A stretch of 64,000 nt of DNA from Acholeplasma hippikon. GTDB lineage: Bacteria > Bacillota_I > Bacilli_A > Acholeplasmatales > Acholeplasmataceae. The first letter of the stretch is position 1. Each line of letters opens with the position of its first letter. Positions 42,074 to 51,610 of the stretch are shown here, one piece after another. Under the pieces are notes generated by a model. It saw nothing but the letters and a program-made list of their open reading frames with translations. It did no database searches and was not told the DNA's origin. The stretch covers positions 248,001 through 312,000 of the forward strand of contig NZ_LR215050.1 of the NCBI RefSeq assembly GCF_900660755.1, written 5' to 3'. A program made the position numbers and the translations under genes.

Positions 42074-44026
42074 ATGAAAGCGTTTATAGATGATTTTAAT
42101 TTAATAAGAATCGAATCAAATGTGTATATTTCACACATTGGAATTGAAGGATATCAACTTTACTGGTTAAAAAATGAAAATGGGAACCAATACTTTAAAA
42201 CTGATAAAAATTTAGAATTACATTTAGTTGATCACATTTGGATTAATGAGGTAAGTTATCCATTATCAATTGGATTAATTACATTACAGAAATCTTTCAA
42301 TCAAAAATTTAAGTATGATGGCCCTTTAGGTTATCAATATACAAAAGAAAAAACAACATTTACAGTATTTAGTCCAGTTGCAAAGGAAATTATACTTGAC
42401 GTCAATGGAAGTAAATATCCTATGACATATGAAAAACCAGTCTGGACAGTAGAAGTTTCTGGCGATTTAGAATCTTTACCATATCATTATGAAATAAGAT
42501 TGGTTGACGAATTTGAGACTGCAACAGATCCATATAATATTGCAAGCAATTTAACTGATTCAATTATTATAGATTTAACTAAAGTTGAAAAAGAACAATA
42601 TGACTTTGTAAAATTAAAAAAATATACAGATGCTGTAATTTATGAAGGTCACATTAGAGATTTATCTTTAAATTTAGATGTTGTAAATAAAGGTACCTTT
42701 TTAGGTGTTACAGAGCATAGCGAAAAGTTAAATGGAAGCGTGCTTGAATATATAAAGAATTTAGGTATAACGCATTTACAACTTTTACCAGTATTTGATT
42801 TTTATGGGGTTGATGATATAGAAAAATCTAAAGCTTATAACTGGGGCTATAATCCAATGCAATATTTTGCAATAGATGGCTGGTTAAGTAGAAACCCCAA
42901 TGATCCTTATGAAAGAATAAAAGAATTTAAAAAAGTAGTTGATGAGGCGCACAAATTAAATTTAGGTATTGTCATGGATGTTGTTTACAATCACGTTTAT
43001 GAACGTGCATTATTCCCTTATGATGTCTTTGCACCAGGTTACTTTTATCGACATGACAAAAACTTCAAACAAACACACTCATGTTTCTTAGAAAACGATG
43101 TAGAAACTACAAATTATATGGTTAGAAGATTAATTTTAGACTCGTTGGAACATTTTGTAAGATTTTATAAAGTCGATGGTTTTAGATTTGACTTAATGGG
43201 ATTATTAGATAATGAAACAATGAATTTAGCTTATGAACGCTTAGTTAAAATTAATCCTTCAATTATCCTTTATGGTGAAGGATGGAATATGGATACTGCC
43301 GTTACTAAGAAGTTAAGAAGCAATATGGCTAATCAAGCAACTATGAAAAAAATAGGGCACTTTAATGATTTTTATCGTAATATTTTTAAAGGCCAATTAC
43401 ATACAAAAGAATTAGGCTACGCTACAGGACATCAAGGACTATCTGACAAAGCAATGTTAGGGATTCTTGGTTCTCCACACATGTTTGATTCGCCAATTAA
43501 ATCAATAAATTATGTGGAATGTCACGATAATTTAACTTTATTTGATACACTCTCATTTAATTATGATAAATTGGAGGTAAAACAAATATACCAAGATTTA
43601 AATAACCATTTAATCGCAATTTCACAAGGGGTTCCTTTTTACCATGCAGGACAAGAAATGTATCGTTCAAAAAATGGTGTAGAAAATTCTTATAATAGTT
43701 CAGATGAAATTAACTCAATTAAGTGGTATGATTATAAGAGCATTAGTAAGTTTAGACAAATTTTAAAAATAAGAAAGCTACATAGTGTATATCGTTTTGA
43801 TAAATATGTTAAAAAAGGTATTTCAATTGAAAAGATTGAAAACTATATTTACTATGAATTACAAACAAAAGACTACACATTATCGCACTATATTAAAAAT
43901 GATTTTAAAAAATCTACGCTACCTAATGATGGAAAATTAATATTTACTTCACAAAAAGTAAATAAACAAAATGGCTTTATCTACGCAGATAAACCTGGTG
44001 TTTATATTATTAAAAGAAAGAGATAA
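42074..44026 (+). CDS. pulA: type I pullulanase (glucan debranching enzyme)
   Basis: A 650-residue GH13 enzyme that hydrolyses alpha-1,6 branch points. Seen: a CBM48-type N-terminal part, the type I pullulanase signature YNWGYNPMQYF, DGFRFDLMG with nucleophile Asp373, YGEGWNM with acid Glu402, and VECHDNLTLFDTL for the transition-state stabiliser. No signal peptide, so it acts inside the cell on stored or imported glucan, unlike secreted pullulanases. The start has only a weak ribosome site. The kinase gene follows after 4 bases. Confidence 0.94.
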   Translation: MKAFIDDFNLIRIESNVYISHIGIEGYQLYWLKNENGNQYFKTDKNLELHLVDHIWINEVSYPLSIGLITLQKSFNQKFKYDGPLGYQYTKEKTTFTVFSPVAKEIILDVNGSKYPMTYEKPVWTVEVSGDLESLPYHYEIRLVDEFETATDPYNIASNLTDSIIIDLTKVEKEQYDFVKLKKYTDAVIYEGHIRDLSLNLDVVNKGTFLGVTEHSEKLNGSVLEYIKNLGITHLQLLPVFDFYGVDDIEKSKAYNWGYNPMQYFAIDGWLSRNPNDPYERIKEFKKVVDEAHKLNLGIVMDVVYNHVYERALFPYDVFAPGYFYRHDKNFKQTHSCFLENDVETTNYMVRRLILDSLEHFVRFYKVDGFRFDLMGLLDNETMNLAYERLVKINPSIILYGEGWNMDTAVTKKLRSNMANQATMKKIGHFNDFYRNIFKGQLHTKELGYATGHQGLSDKAMLGILGSPHMFDSPIKSINYVECHDNLTLFDTLSFNYDKLEVKQIYQDLNNHLIAISQGVPFYHAGQEMYRSKNGVENSYNSSDEINSIKWYDYKSISKFRQILKIRKLHSVYRFDKYVKKGISIEKIENYIYYELQTKDYTLSHYIKNDFKKSTLPNDGKLIFTSQKVNKQNGFIYADKPGVYIIKRKR

Positions 44027-44030
44027 ATGT

Positions 44031-44921
44031 ATGGAAAAGTATTATATTGGCATTGATGTTGGTGGAACCAACGTAAGAATGGGATTGGTAGACGAAAAAA
44101 ATAATATCTTATTTGAAGAAAAGCATAAATCTCAACCAATCGCACATAAATTAGATGAAGTAGTAAAGGATTTTGTAAATAAATATAAAAATGATTATCA
44201 TATCGTAGCAATTTCTATGGGATTCCCTGGCTTAGTTGATCAAGAAACTAGAGCTGTCATTGATACGCCTAATATTAGAGCGTTAGAAGGCAATTACTTG
44301 ATGAAACTAGAACAAGAATTAAATATTCCAATCATATTAGGTAATGATGTGAATTATTTATTAATGTATGATGCTGAATATTTCAATATCAATCCAAAAC
44401 AATCTGTTTTAGGATTTTACCTTGGAACAGGATTTGGAAATGCGATTCGTATTAAAGATGAATTATACCAAGGAGATAATGGGGCGGCTGGAGAAATTGG
44501 GCATGTACCTCAATACTTAAATGGTATTAACTACAACGATAAACAAAGTGATTTAGAAAGTTATGTTTCTGGATTTAAATTAGTGGAAATTCATAAAAAA
44601 CATTTTAATCAAACACCTTTTGAAAGATTATTTATAGATCACTTTGATTCAAAAGAAATTCAAGATTATTTACACTTGTTAGGTTTTTATATTGCAGCAG
44701 AAATTACGATTTTAGATATTGCCACCATTATTTTAGGTGGTGGTGTGATTATGAGTGAACAATTCCCTCGCGAGTATTTAGAAAAAATTGTAAAACGTAA
44801 TTTACATGCAAAAGTAACTGTAGATAAATTAAAGTTCTATTATGCTGAATCACAAGCAAATTCAGGTATCTTAGGTGCTACTATTTACGCAAAAAACTAT
44901 TTAAGTAAAAATCAAAAATAA
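44031..44921 (+). CDS. ROK-family sugar kinase (glucokinase-like)
   Basis: A 296-residue ROK kinase that phosphorylates a hexose with ATP. Seen: phosphate motif GIDVGGTNVRMGLV, the sugar region GNDVNYL, and the LGTGFGNAI and GAAGEIGHVPQ segments. The zinc motif CxCGxxGCxE that normally follows GEIGH is absent (NDKQSDLESY in its place), a known variant in some ROK proteins. The substrate is probably glucose from the pullulanase and phosphorylase path; other hexoses are possible. The start at 44031 is preferred to an in-frame ATG 60 bases upstream inside pulA because it gives the normal N-terminus. Confidence 0.88.
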   Translation: MEKYYIGIDVGGTNVRMGLVDEKNNILFEEKHKSQPIAHKLDEVVKDFVNKYKNDYHIVAISMGFPGLVDQETRAVIDTPNIRALEGNYLMKLEQELNIPIILGNDVNYLLMYDAEYFNINPKQSVLGFYLGTGFGNAIRIKDELYQGDNGAAGEIGHVPQYLNGINYNDKQSDLESYVSGFKLVEIHKKHFNQTPFERLFIDHFDSKEIQDYLHLLGFYIAAEITILDIATIILGGGVIMSEQFPREYLEKIVKRNLHAKVTVDKLKFYYAESQANSGILGATIYAKNYLSKNQK

Positions 44922-44932
44922 AAGGGGAACTT

Positions 44933-45940
44933 ATGAAAGTCTTACTTTATTCAAGTAATCAAAAACTTAAGAAAAAATCGGGAATTGGAAGAGCATTCTA
45001 TCACCAAAGAAAGGCACTAGATTCTGCGGGAGTTTCATATACCCTTGACCCAAAAGATACATTTGATGTTGTTCATATTAACTCAGGAAGTCCAAAAGAT
45101 ATTAAACGCTTTAAGAAAAAAGCACCAGTTTTAGTACATGGACACTCTACGTATCAAGATTTTAGAAGAAGTTTTAGATTATGGCGCTTTATTGAACCAT
45201 TCTTTGCCAAACACCTACAAAACACATATGGTATTGCTGATCTAATTGTTACACCAACAAAATACTCTAAATATTTAATTGAAAGTATGCACGTTGTGAA
45301 GGCTCCTGTGCTCGCTATTTCTAACGGTATTGATTTAGATGCATACAAACCAGATGTAAACAAAGTGAAGGCTTTTAAAGAAAGATTTAATATTAAAGAA
45401 GGCGATAAGGTCGTTATTGGTGTAGGACTTTTATTTGAGCGCAAAGGACTCCATGATTTCTTTGAAGTTGCAAGAATGATGCCTGATTATAAGTTTATTT
45501 GGTTTGGTCATCTAAACAAAATCTTACGCACGCACTTTATTAATAAGGCAATTAAGCATAGACCAAATAATGCAATTATGGCAGGATATGTTGATGGTGA
45601 TGTGATTAAAGGTGCATATCAATGTGCAAATGTTATGTTCTTTCCAACTTATGAAGAAACCGAAGGTATTGTTGTCTTAGAAGCTATGGCTTCAAAAACA
45701 CCAATTATTACACGTGATATACCCGTATATTACGATTGGTTACAAGACAAAACGCACGTGTTAAAAGGAAATAACAATCAGGAATTCAAATCATTAATTG
45801 AATATGTATCTCAAAATGATTTATCTGAAATGACAGATAATGCTTTTGAAGTTGTAAAAGAAAGAACGCTTGAAAAAGTTGGTCAAGAACTTAAAGGAGC
45901 ATATCAACAAACAATTGAAACAAGAAAAATAAAGAAATAG
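44933..45940 (+). CDS. family 4 glycosyltransferase (candidate glucolipid synthase)
   Basis: A 335-residue GT-B enzyme. Seen: the short N-terminal domain typical of lipid glycosyltransferases (KVLLYSSNQKLKKKSGIGRA), HGHSTYQDFRR, VTPTKYSKYLI and the nucleotide-sugar site ETEGIVVLEAMASKTP with the paired glutamates. The layout resembles diglucosyldiacylglycerol synthases of Acholeplasma and CpoA of streptococci, which add a second glucose to a membrane lipid. This assignment is by general likeness and needs a direct comparison. ATG 44933 follows AAAGGGG; the gene follows the ROK kinase by 11 bases. Confidence 0.82.
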   Translation: MKVLLYSSNQKLKKKSGIGRAFYHQRKALDSAGVSYTLDPKDTFDVVHINSGSPKDIKRFKKKAPVLVHGHSTYQDFRRSFRLWRFIEPFFAKHLQNTYGIADLIVTPTKYSKYLIESMHVVKAPVLAISNGIDLDAYKPDVNKVKAFKERFNIKEGDKVVIGVGLLFERKGLHDFFEVARMMPDYKFIWFGHLNKILRTHFINKAIKHRPNNAIMAGYVDGDVIKGAYQCANVMFFPTYEETEGIVVLEAMASKTPIITRDIPVYYDWLQDKTHVLKGNNNQEFKSLIEYVSQNDLSEMTDNAFEVVKERTLEKVGQELKGAYQQTIETRKIKK

Positions 45941-45967
45941 ACTTAAGTTTTAAGTCTATCTTTTTTT
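45937..45967 (+). terminator. terminator after the GT4 gene
   Basis: ATAGACTTAA (45937-45946), GTT, TTAAGTCTAT (45950-45959), then T to 45967. It overlaps the stop codon. Confidence 0.9.
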
Positions 45968-45979
45968 CGGAGAATCTAT

Positions 45980-47653
45980 ATGAAACAATCAACATCTAAA
46001 CAAGTACTTACTATTTTTTATATTAGTTTAATCGTTAATATTTTACTAACTGTCATTAAACTAACATTTGGGTATTTATATAAATCACAATCACTTTTGA
46101 GTGATGGATTCAATTCTTTAGCAGATATTTTAGTAAGTATGGGTTTAATTTTAACGATGAAAATTGCAACAAAAGCACCGGACTTTGATCATCCCTACGG
46201 ACATCAAAAGTATGAAGGAGTTACATTCTTAACTTTAGGTTTTGTCATTTTACTTACAGGTGGATTTATTGGATACGATGGACTGATGACTATTATCAAT
46301 AAAACTACATCAATTCCATCAAAAGAAGCAATTATTGTAGCTAGTGCTGTCTTAATGCTTAAGTTATTTGTTGCAATTCTTAATTATAAAGGTGCTAAAA
46401 AATATAATACACCAACGTTAAAAGCAGATAGTGTCAATCATATTTCTGATGCATTTGTGACTTTATTCGTTTTAATTTCTGTTGCTCTTTATCACTTAAC
46501 AGGTCTATATATTGAACATATTGTTTCACTTATCATTGGAATCTTTGTTATTAAAACAGCCTTGAGTTTATTAAAAGAAGGGTTATCATATCTTGTTGAT
46601 GAGGTACCATCTGTAGAGTTTTATGACCAAGTAAGAGATGAAATACTAAAAATACCTGGTGTAATACAAATTGACATGTTAAAAATGAGAAAGCATGTAA
46701 ACTATATCTATATCGATGCAGAAATTGGTGTTCATGATTATTTAAGTTTAAAAAAAGCACACGATATATCAGAAAAAGTTCATGATCATATTGAAACTAC
46801 ATTTGAAAATGTGCTTCACATTATGATTCATGTCAATCCAGTAAAGGAGAAAGATATGGAGTATATTAAGTTAAATAACGGGATGCTCATTCCGATGGTA
46901 GGTATGGGTACAAATACATTTGGAAAAATAGGTAACGAATTTGGTGGTGAAATTAACATGGACACCAAAGAATTACTGATGGCTTATGACAATGGGTACC
47001 GATTAATTGATACTGCAATTATGTATAGAAATGAAGCTGTAATTGGTAAATCATTAAAAGAAACAAAAATTGGCAGAGATGAAATTTTTGTAACCTCAAA
47101 GATTTCAACCAAAGGATTAGATTTTAATCATATTGAATCAATTAAAAATAAAATTGATCAATCTTTAGTTGATGTTGGATCATATATTGATATCTATCTT
47201 ATCCATCACCCATCTGAAAAAAATGAAGAAAACTTAATTTTATGGAACATTTTAATTGAGTATTATAAGGAAAATAAATTTAAAGCAATAGGAGTATCAA
47301 ACTTCAATGTAGAACAATTAACATATTTAATAAATCATAGCAAAGTAAAACCGATGATTAACCAGATTGAATCAAATCCAAGTCGTTGGAATCATGAAAT
47401 TATTAAATTTTGTATTAAAAATGATATTGTTCCTGAGGCATGGGGACCATTAGATCCAGTTCCAAACAAGGATTTATTATTAGAAATCGGTAAAAAATAT
47501 AATAAATCTTGGGCACAAGTCTTACTTAGATATCAGCTTCAACGTGGGGTTGTTGTTATACCTAAATCACACAATAACATGCGTCAACAAGAAAATATTA
47601 ATATCTTCGATTTCAGATTAACTCAAGCTGATATTGATTTGATTGAAAATTAA
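45980..47653 (+). CDS. in-frame fusion: CDF cation efflux protein plus aldo/keto reductase
   Basis: A 557-residue frame with two unrelated halves. Residues 1-292 form a complete cation diffusion facilitator: six helices with LLSDGFNSLADI and HPYGHQKYE, DSVNHISDAF, and the cytosolic metal-binding domain ending HIMIHVNPVK. Residues 293-557 form an aldo/keto reductase: YRLIDTAIMYRNE (Asp and Tyr), VTSKIS (Lys), YLIHHPSE (His) and VIPKSHN. At the joint, AAAGGAG (46844-46850) precedes ATG 46856, so the reductase can also start on its own. A lost CDF stop codon is likely. CDF proteins export Zn2+ or Mn2+; AKRs reduce carbonyls with NADPH. Confidence 0.85.
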   Translation: MKQSTSKQVLTIFYISLIVNILLTVIKLTFGYLYKSQSLLSDGFNSLADILVSMGLILTMKIATKAPDFDHPYGHQKYEGVTFLTLGFVILLTGGFIGYDGLMTIINKTTSIPSKEAIIVASAVLMLKLFVAILNYKGAKKYNTPTLKADSVNHISDAFVTLFVLISVALYHLTGLYIEHIVSLIIGIFVIKTALSLLKEGLSYLVDEVPSVEFYDQVRDEILKIPGVIQIDMLKMRKHVNYIYIDAEIGVHDYLSLKKAHDISEKVHDHIETTFENVLHIMIHVNPVKEKDMEYIKLNNGMLIPMVGMGTNTFGKIGNEFGGEINMDTKELLMAYDNGYRLIDTAIMYRNEAVIGKSLKETKIGRDEIFVTSKISTKGLDFNHIESIKNKIDQSLVDVGSYIDIYLIHHPSEKNEENLILWNILIEYYKENKFKAIGVSNFNVEQLTYLINHSKVKPMINQIESNPSRWNHEIIKFCIKNDIVPEAWGPLDPVPNKDLLLEIGKKYNKSWAQVLLRYQLQRGVVVIPKSHNNMRQQENINIFDFRLTQADIDLIEN

Positions 47654-47694
47654 TTTGTAAATAAATGGTATTTATTATTGAAAATAATTAAACG

Positions 47695-47703
47695 TGATAT
47701 AAT
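47695..47703 (+). promoter_or_regulatory. extended -10 promoter of tig
   Basis: TGATATAAT: TGn and TATAAT (47698-47703), 32 bases before ATG 47736. Confidence 0.6.
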
Positions 47704-47735
47704 AAAAAAGATGAACGTTATTTTAGGAGGAAAAT

Positions 47736-49025
47736 ATGAAATTTGAACGTATTAATAGTAACCACGTAAAGTTTACTTTTACAGTTACACCACACGAATT
47801 TGAACATGCTTTAGAACATGCATTTGATCACATCAAAGATGATGTAGAAATCAAAGGTTTTAGAAAAGGTCATGTAACAAGAAAAATTTATGAACAAAAA
47901 TTTGGTGCTCAATCATTATGGGCTGAAGCTTTAAACCATGCAATTGGACACAAATTCCAAGATGCTATGTTAGTTAAGGAATTCACAATTGTTTCTGATC
48001 CATTAAATATTGATTTAGATTGGAACAGTATCTCAACTGAAAAAGACTTTGAAGTATCATTCGAAGTTGCAATCAAACCAGAAGTTACATTAGGCGCTTA
48101 TAAAGGTGTTGAAGTTGCTAAAGTTGATTCAGTTGTAACAACTGATGAAGTAAAAGCAGAAATTAATTCATTATTACAAATGAACGCTGATTTAGAACCA
48201 AAAGCTGAAGGTTTAGCATTAGAAATGGGAGATACAGCAATCTTTGACTTCGAAGGATTCCAAGATGGAGTTGCATTCGAAGGTGGTAAAGCTGAAAACT
48301 TCTCACTTCAAATTGGTTCAGGTCAATTCATTCCAGGATTTGAAGAAGGAATGGTTGGTATGAATGTTGGAGAAGAAAGAGACGTTAACGTAACTTTCCC
48401 AGAACAATACCAAGCTGAAAACTTAGCGGGTAAACCAGCAGTATTTAAAGTTAAATTACATGAAATTAAAGTAACTAAAGGTGCTGAATTAAACGATGAA
48501 TGGGTTAAATCATTAAATCGTGAAGGTATCTCAACTGTTGCTGAATTAGAAAAATCAATTGAAAAAGACTTACAAGAACAAAAATCAGCAAATGCTAAGA
48601 ATGTGTTAACTGATTCAGTAATTAAAGCTGTAGTTGCGAATGCATCATTAGATGTTCCACAAGAAATGTTTGATGCTGAAATCGAAAACTTCAAAAAGAA
48701 TGTAGAAAATCAAGCTAAACAATATCAATTAGACTTACCTACATTCTTACAATTATCTGGTTTAACAGAAGAAGCATTTGAACAACAAGCTAAAGAACAA
48801 GCAGAAAGAAGAGTAACTCAATCTTTAGTTATCGAAGCTGTTGCTAAAGCTGAAGGATTCACTGCAACTGAAGAAGAATTAGCAGCTCGTTACCAAGAAT
48901 TAGCTAACTACTACAAGATGAAAGTTGAAGAAATTAAACGTTACATCAGTGATGAATTAGTTAAAAATGACATTGCATTTGAAAAAGCAGTTGACTTCTT
49001 AGTAAACAGTTCAATTCAAAAATAA
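47736..49025 (+). CDS. tig: trigger factor
   Basis: A 429-residue ribosome-bound chaperone and prolyl isomerase. Seen: N-terminal ribosome-binding domain with GFRKGHVTR (41-49), a variant of the GFRxGxxP signature in which Thr replaces Pro; a FKBP-type isomerase domain (about 150-240; GDTAIFDFEGFQDGVAFEGG, GSGQFIPGFEEGMVGM) and a long helical C-terminal arm. It binds nascent chains at the tunnel exit. ATG 47736 follows AGGAGG. It precedes lon but has its own terminator. Confidence 0.95.
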   Translation: MKFERINSNHVKFTFTVTPHEFEHALEHAFDHIKDDVEIKGFRKGHVTRKIYEQKFGAQSLWAEALNHAIGHKFQDAMLVKEFTIVSDPLNIDLDWNSISTEKDFEVSFEVAIKPEVTLGAYKGVEVAKVDSVVTTDEVKAEINSLLQMNADLEPKAEGLALEMGDTAIFDFEGFQDGVAFEGGKAENFSLQIGSGQFIPGFEEGMVGMNVGEERDVNVTFPEQYQAENLAGKPAVFKVKLHEIKVTKGAELNDEWVKSLNREGISTVAELEKSIEKDLQEQKSANAKNVLTDSVIKAVVANASLDVPQEMFDAEIENFKKNVENQAKQYQLDLPTFLQLSGLTEEAFEQQAKEQAERRVTQSLVIEAVAKAEGFTATEEELAARYQELANYYKMKVEEIKRYISDELVKNDIAFEKAVDFLVNSSIQK

Positions 49026-49033
49026 GTAAGCAT

Positions 49034-49064
49034 AAACCTCTAGATGACTCTGGAGGTTTTCTTT
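49034..49064 (+). terminator. terminator after tig
   Basis: AAACCTCTAGA (49034-49044), TGAC, TCTGGAGGTTT (49049-49059) with one G:T pair, then T-rich. Confidence 0.85.
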
Positions 49065-49109
49065 AAAATTAACTTCTATTCATAATATTGTGTAATTTTG
49101 TGAGAATTA

Positions 49110-49136
49110 TTGGCACTCACGCAATTCGATTGCTAA
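49110..49136 (+). promoter_or_regulatory. CIRCE operator upstream of lon
   Basis: TTGGCACTC (49110-49118), N9, GATTGCTAA (49128-49136): 16 of 18 consensus bases (TTAGCACTC-N9-GAGTGCTAA). It directly abuts the lon -35 box, so HrcA would hinder polymerase binding. Confidence 0.88.
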
Positions 49137-49164
49137 TTGACAAAAAAGATATATAATATATAAT
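49137..49164 (+). promoter_or_regulatory. lon promoter
   Basis: Perfect TTGACA (49137-49142), 16-bp spacer, perfect TATAAT (49159-49164). Confidence 0.85.
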
Positions 49165-49195
49165 AGAAAATATCATAGAGGAAGGGATGATAAAT

Positions 49196-51505
49196 ATGGA
49201 ATTACAAACAAGTTTACCTGCTGTTGTTGTTCGTGGAATTGTACCAATGCCAAACAATGATTTTAGAATTGAAGTCGGCAGAAAAGTATCCCTAAGAGCA
49301 GTTGAAGAGGCTGAAAAAAACTTTTCATCTTATGTATTAATATTAGTTCAAAAAAATCCATTAATTGAAAATCCTACAACATCTGATTTAGAAAACTATG
49401 GTGTACTTGCAAAAGTAGCAATGAAGATCAAATTACCTAACGATAATTACAAAGTTAAGTTTAATATTGTGTCTAGAATCAGAGTAAAAGAATATTTCTT
49501 AACCGACCCTTATTTCGTTGCAGATTATGAAGAAGTAGAAACTATTCCTGGAAATATTGATGAAGAACAAACATTAATTAAGATGATTGCAAATGAAATT
49601 GTCTTAAATGCTAATCAATTGTTAAACAATGCACAACAAGTATCTGAACAAGTTCAATCTGGACTATCAGCCGAAAAAGTTGCAGATATCTTAGCATGCA
49701 ATTTAAGAATTAATGAAACAGATAAATATAAATATTTAGCTGAATTAAACTTAAATAAACGTTTAAAATTAATTTTAGAAGATATTTCTAAATTAAAGAT
49801 GATTGCTGATCTTGAACAAAGAATTAATGATGATGTTAAAAAAGCAATTGATGAAAATCAAAAAGAATATTACTTAAGAGAAAAGATGCGCGCAATTCAA
49901 AATGAACTTGGCGATAAAGCTAAGAAAGAAGATGAAATTGATGCGCTAAGAGAAGCGATTAAAAAGGCTAAGATGCCTAAGTCAATCGAAGAAAAAGCAC
50001 TTCAAGAATTAGCTAGATACCAATCAACACCTTCAGCAATGGCTGAAAGCCAAATTATCAAAACATATCTTGATTTTTTAGTTGCACTTCCTTGGAAGAA
50101 AGCAAGCAAAGACTTAAATGTCTTGCAACAAGTTCAAGAAAAGTTAGATAAAAACCATTATGGTCTTGAAAAGGTAAAAGAAAGAATTATTGAATATTTA
50201 GCAGTCAAAATTATGACTGGTAAGACACCACAAACTATCCTTTGTTTCGCTGGTCCTCCGGGGGTTGGTAAAACATCTTTAGCAATTTCAATTGCTGAAG
50301 CATTAGGAAGAAAGTTTGTTAAACAATCTCTTGGTGGTGTAAAAGATGAATCTGAAATCAGAGGTCATAGAAGAACTTATGTTGGTGCTATGCCTGGTAG
50401 AATCTTAAAAGGTATGAAAGATGCAGGAACAATTAATCCAGTCTTTCTATTAGATGAAATTGATAAGATGGCATCAGATTACAGAGGGGACCCAGCTTCA
50501 GCAATGTTAGAAGTTTTAGACCCAGAACAAAACAACAAATTCTCTGATCACTACTTAGAAGAACCATACGATCTATCTCAAGTATTGTTCATTACAACTG
50601 CAAACTACCTAGAAAACGTTCCTGCTCCATTAAGAGACAGAATGGAAATCGTTGAGTTATCAAGTTATACTGAACATGAAAAAGTTCAAATCGCTAAAAA
50701 CCATTTAATCCAAAAACAATTAAAGTCACATGGATTAGATACTAATAAATTCTTGATTGATGATGAAACACTTTACTTTATCATTAGACATTACACAAGA
50801 GAATCAGGTGTACGTGAATTAAATCGTTACATTGGTTCTTTAGTCAGAAAAGCAATTAAAGATATCTTAATGGGTAAAGTTGAAAAAGTAACAATTAATA
50901 AATCAAATATTGAATCATATATTGGAAAACCAAAGTTTGTTCATAATATGATTGATGAAAAAGAACAAATTGGTGTCGTAACTGGATTGGCATATACACA
51001 ATTTGGTGGTGATACATTACCAGTTGAAGTTACTTATTATAAAGGTAAAGGTCAATTAGTCTTAACTGGTAAATTAGGTGATGTAATGAAGGAATCTGCA
51101 ATCACTGCATTATCTTTTGTAAAAGCACACGCATCAGATTATGGTATTGATCCAGTTATCTTTGAAAATAATGATTTCCACGTTCACGTACCAGAAGGTG
51201 CAGTCCCTAAAGATGGTCCATCTGCCGGTATAACAATGGCTACAGCAATCATGTCAGCAGCTGCTAATAAATATGTTAGAAAAGATGTTGGTATGACTGG
51301 TGAAATCACACTAAGAGGTTATGTATTACCAATTGGTGGATTAAAAGAAAAAGCAATTGCAGCTCATAGAAGCGGTTTATCAACAATTTTAATTCCTAAA
51401 GAAAATGAACGCGATATCGAAGATATTCCAGTTGAAGTAAGAAAAGAATTAAAAATTATACCAGTTGATAAAGTAAGTGACGTATTTAAAGAAGCATTAA
51501 AATAA
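49196..51505 (+). CDS. lon: ATP-dependent protease Lon
   Basis: A 769-residue AAA+ serine protease that degrades misfolded proteins. Domains: N-terminal LAN domain (about 8-200), coiled-coil ([15 protein letters not shown]), AAA+ module with Walker A GPPGVGKT (353-360) and Walker [11 protein letters not shown], then the protease domain with the Ser676-Lys719 dyad (PKDGPSAGI and [11 protein letters not shown], 43 residues apart as in other Lon proteases). Start: ATG 49196 lies about 9 bases after GAGGAAGGG (49178-49186); the ATG at 49187 touches that site. A CIRCE element joins it to the HrcA regulon. Confidence 0.97.
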   Translation: MELQTSLPAVVVRGIVPMPNNDFRIEVGRKVSLRAVEEAEKNFSSYVLILVQKNPLIENPTTSDLENYGVLAKVAMKIKLPNDNYKVKFNIVSRIRVKEYFLTDPYFVADYEEVETIPGNIDEEQTLIKMIANEIVLNANQLLNNAQQVSEQVQSGLSAEKVADILACNLRINETDKYKYLAELNLNKRLKLILEDISKLKMIADLEQRINDDVKKAIDENQKEYYLREKMRAIQNELGDKAKKEDEIDALREAIKKAKMPKSIEEKALQELARYQSTPSAMAESQIIKTYLDFLVALPWKKASKDLNVLQQVQEKLDKNHYGLEKVKERIIEYLAVKIMTGKTPQTILCFAGPPGVGKTSLAISIAEALGRKFVKQSLGGVKDESEIRGHRRTYVGAMPGRILKGMKDAGTINPVFLLDEIDKMASDYRGDPASAMLEVLDPEQNNKFSDHYLEEPYDLSQVLFITTANYLENVPAPLRDRMEIVELSSYTEHEKVQIAKNHLIQKQLKSHGLDTNKFLIDDETLYFIIRHYTRESGVRELNRYIGSLVRKAIKDILMGKVEKVTINKSNIESYIGKPKFVHNMIDEKEQIGVVTGLAYTQFGGDTLPVEVTYYKGKGQLVLTGKLGDVMKESAITALSFVKAHASDYGIDPVIFENNDFHVHVPEGAVPKDGPSAGITMATAIMSAAANKYVRKDVGMTGEITLRGYVLPIGGLKEKAIAAHRSGLSTILIPKENERDIEDIPVEVRKELKIIPVDKVSDVFKEALK

Positions 51506-51530
51506 CCGAGTTAATCGGTTATTTTTTTCT
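51501..51530 (+). terminator. terminator after lon
   Basis: AATAACCGA (51501-51509), GTTAA, TCGGTTATT (51515-51523), then a T run. It overlaps the lon stop codon. Confidence 0.9.
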
Positions 51531-51569
51531 TTGTAAAACTTGCGATAATGGTCAAATTAAGGTTAGGTA

Positions 51570-51590
51570 TTTATCATCTTATGATAAAAT
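51570..51590 (+). promoter_or_regulatory. engB promoter with overlapping inverted repeat
   Basis: TTTATCAT (51570-51577), CTT, ATGATAAA (51581-51588) is a perfect inverted repeat. Its right arm forms the extended -10 TGATAAAAT (51582-51590). Confidence 0.45.
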
Positions 51591-51610
51591 AGAATAGCGG
51601 AGGTTTAGGT

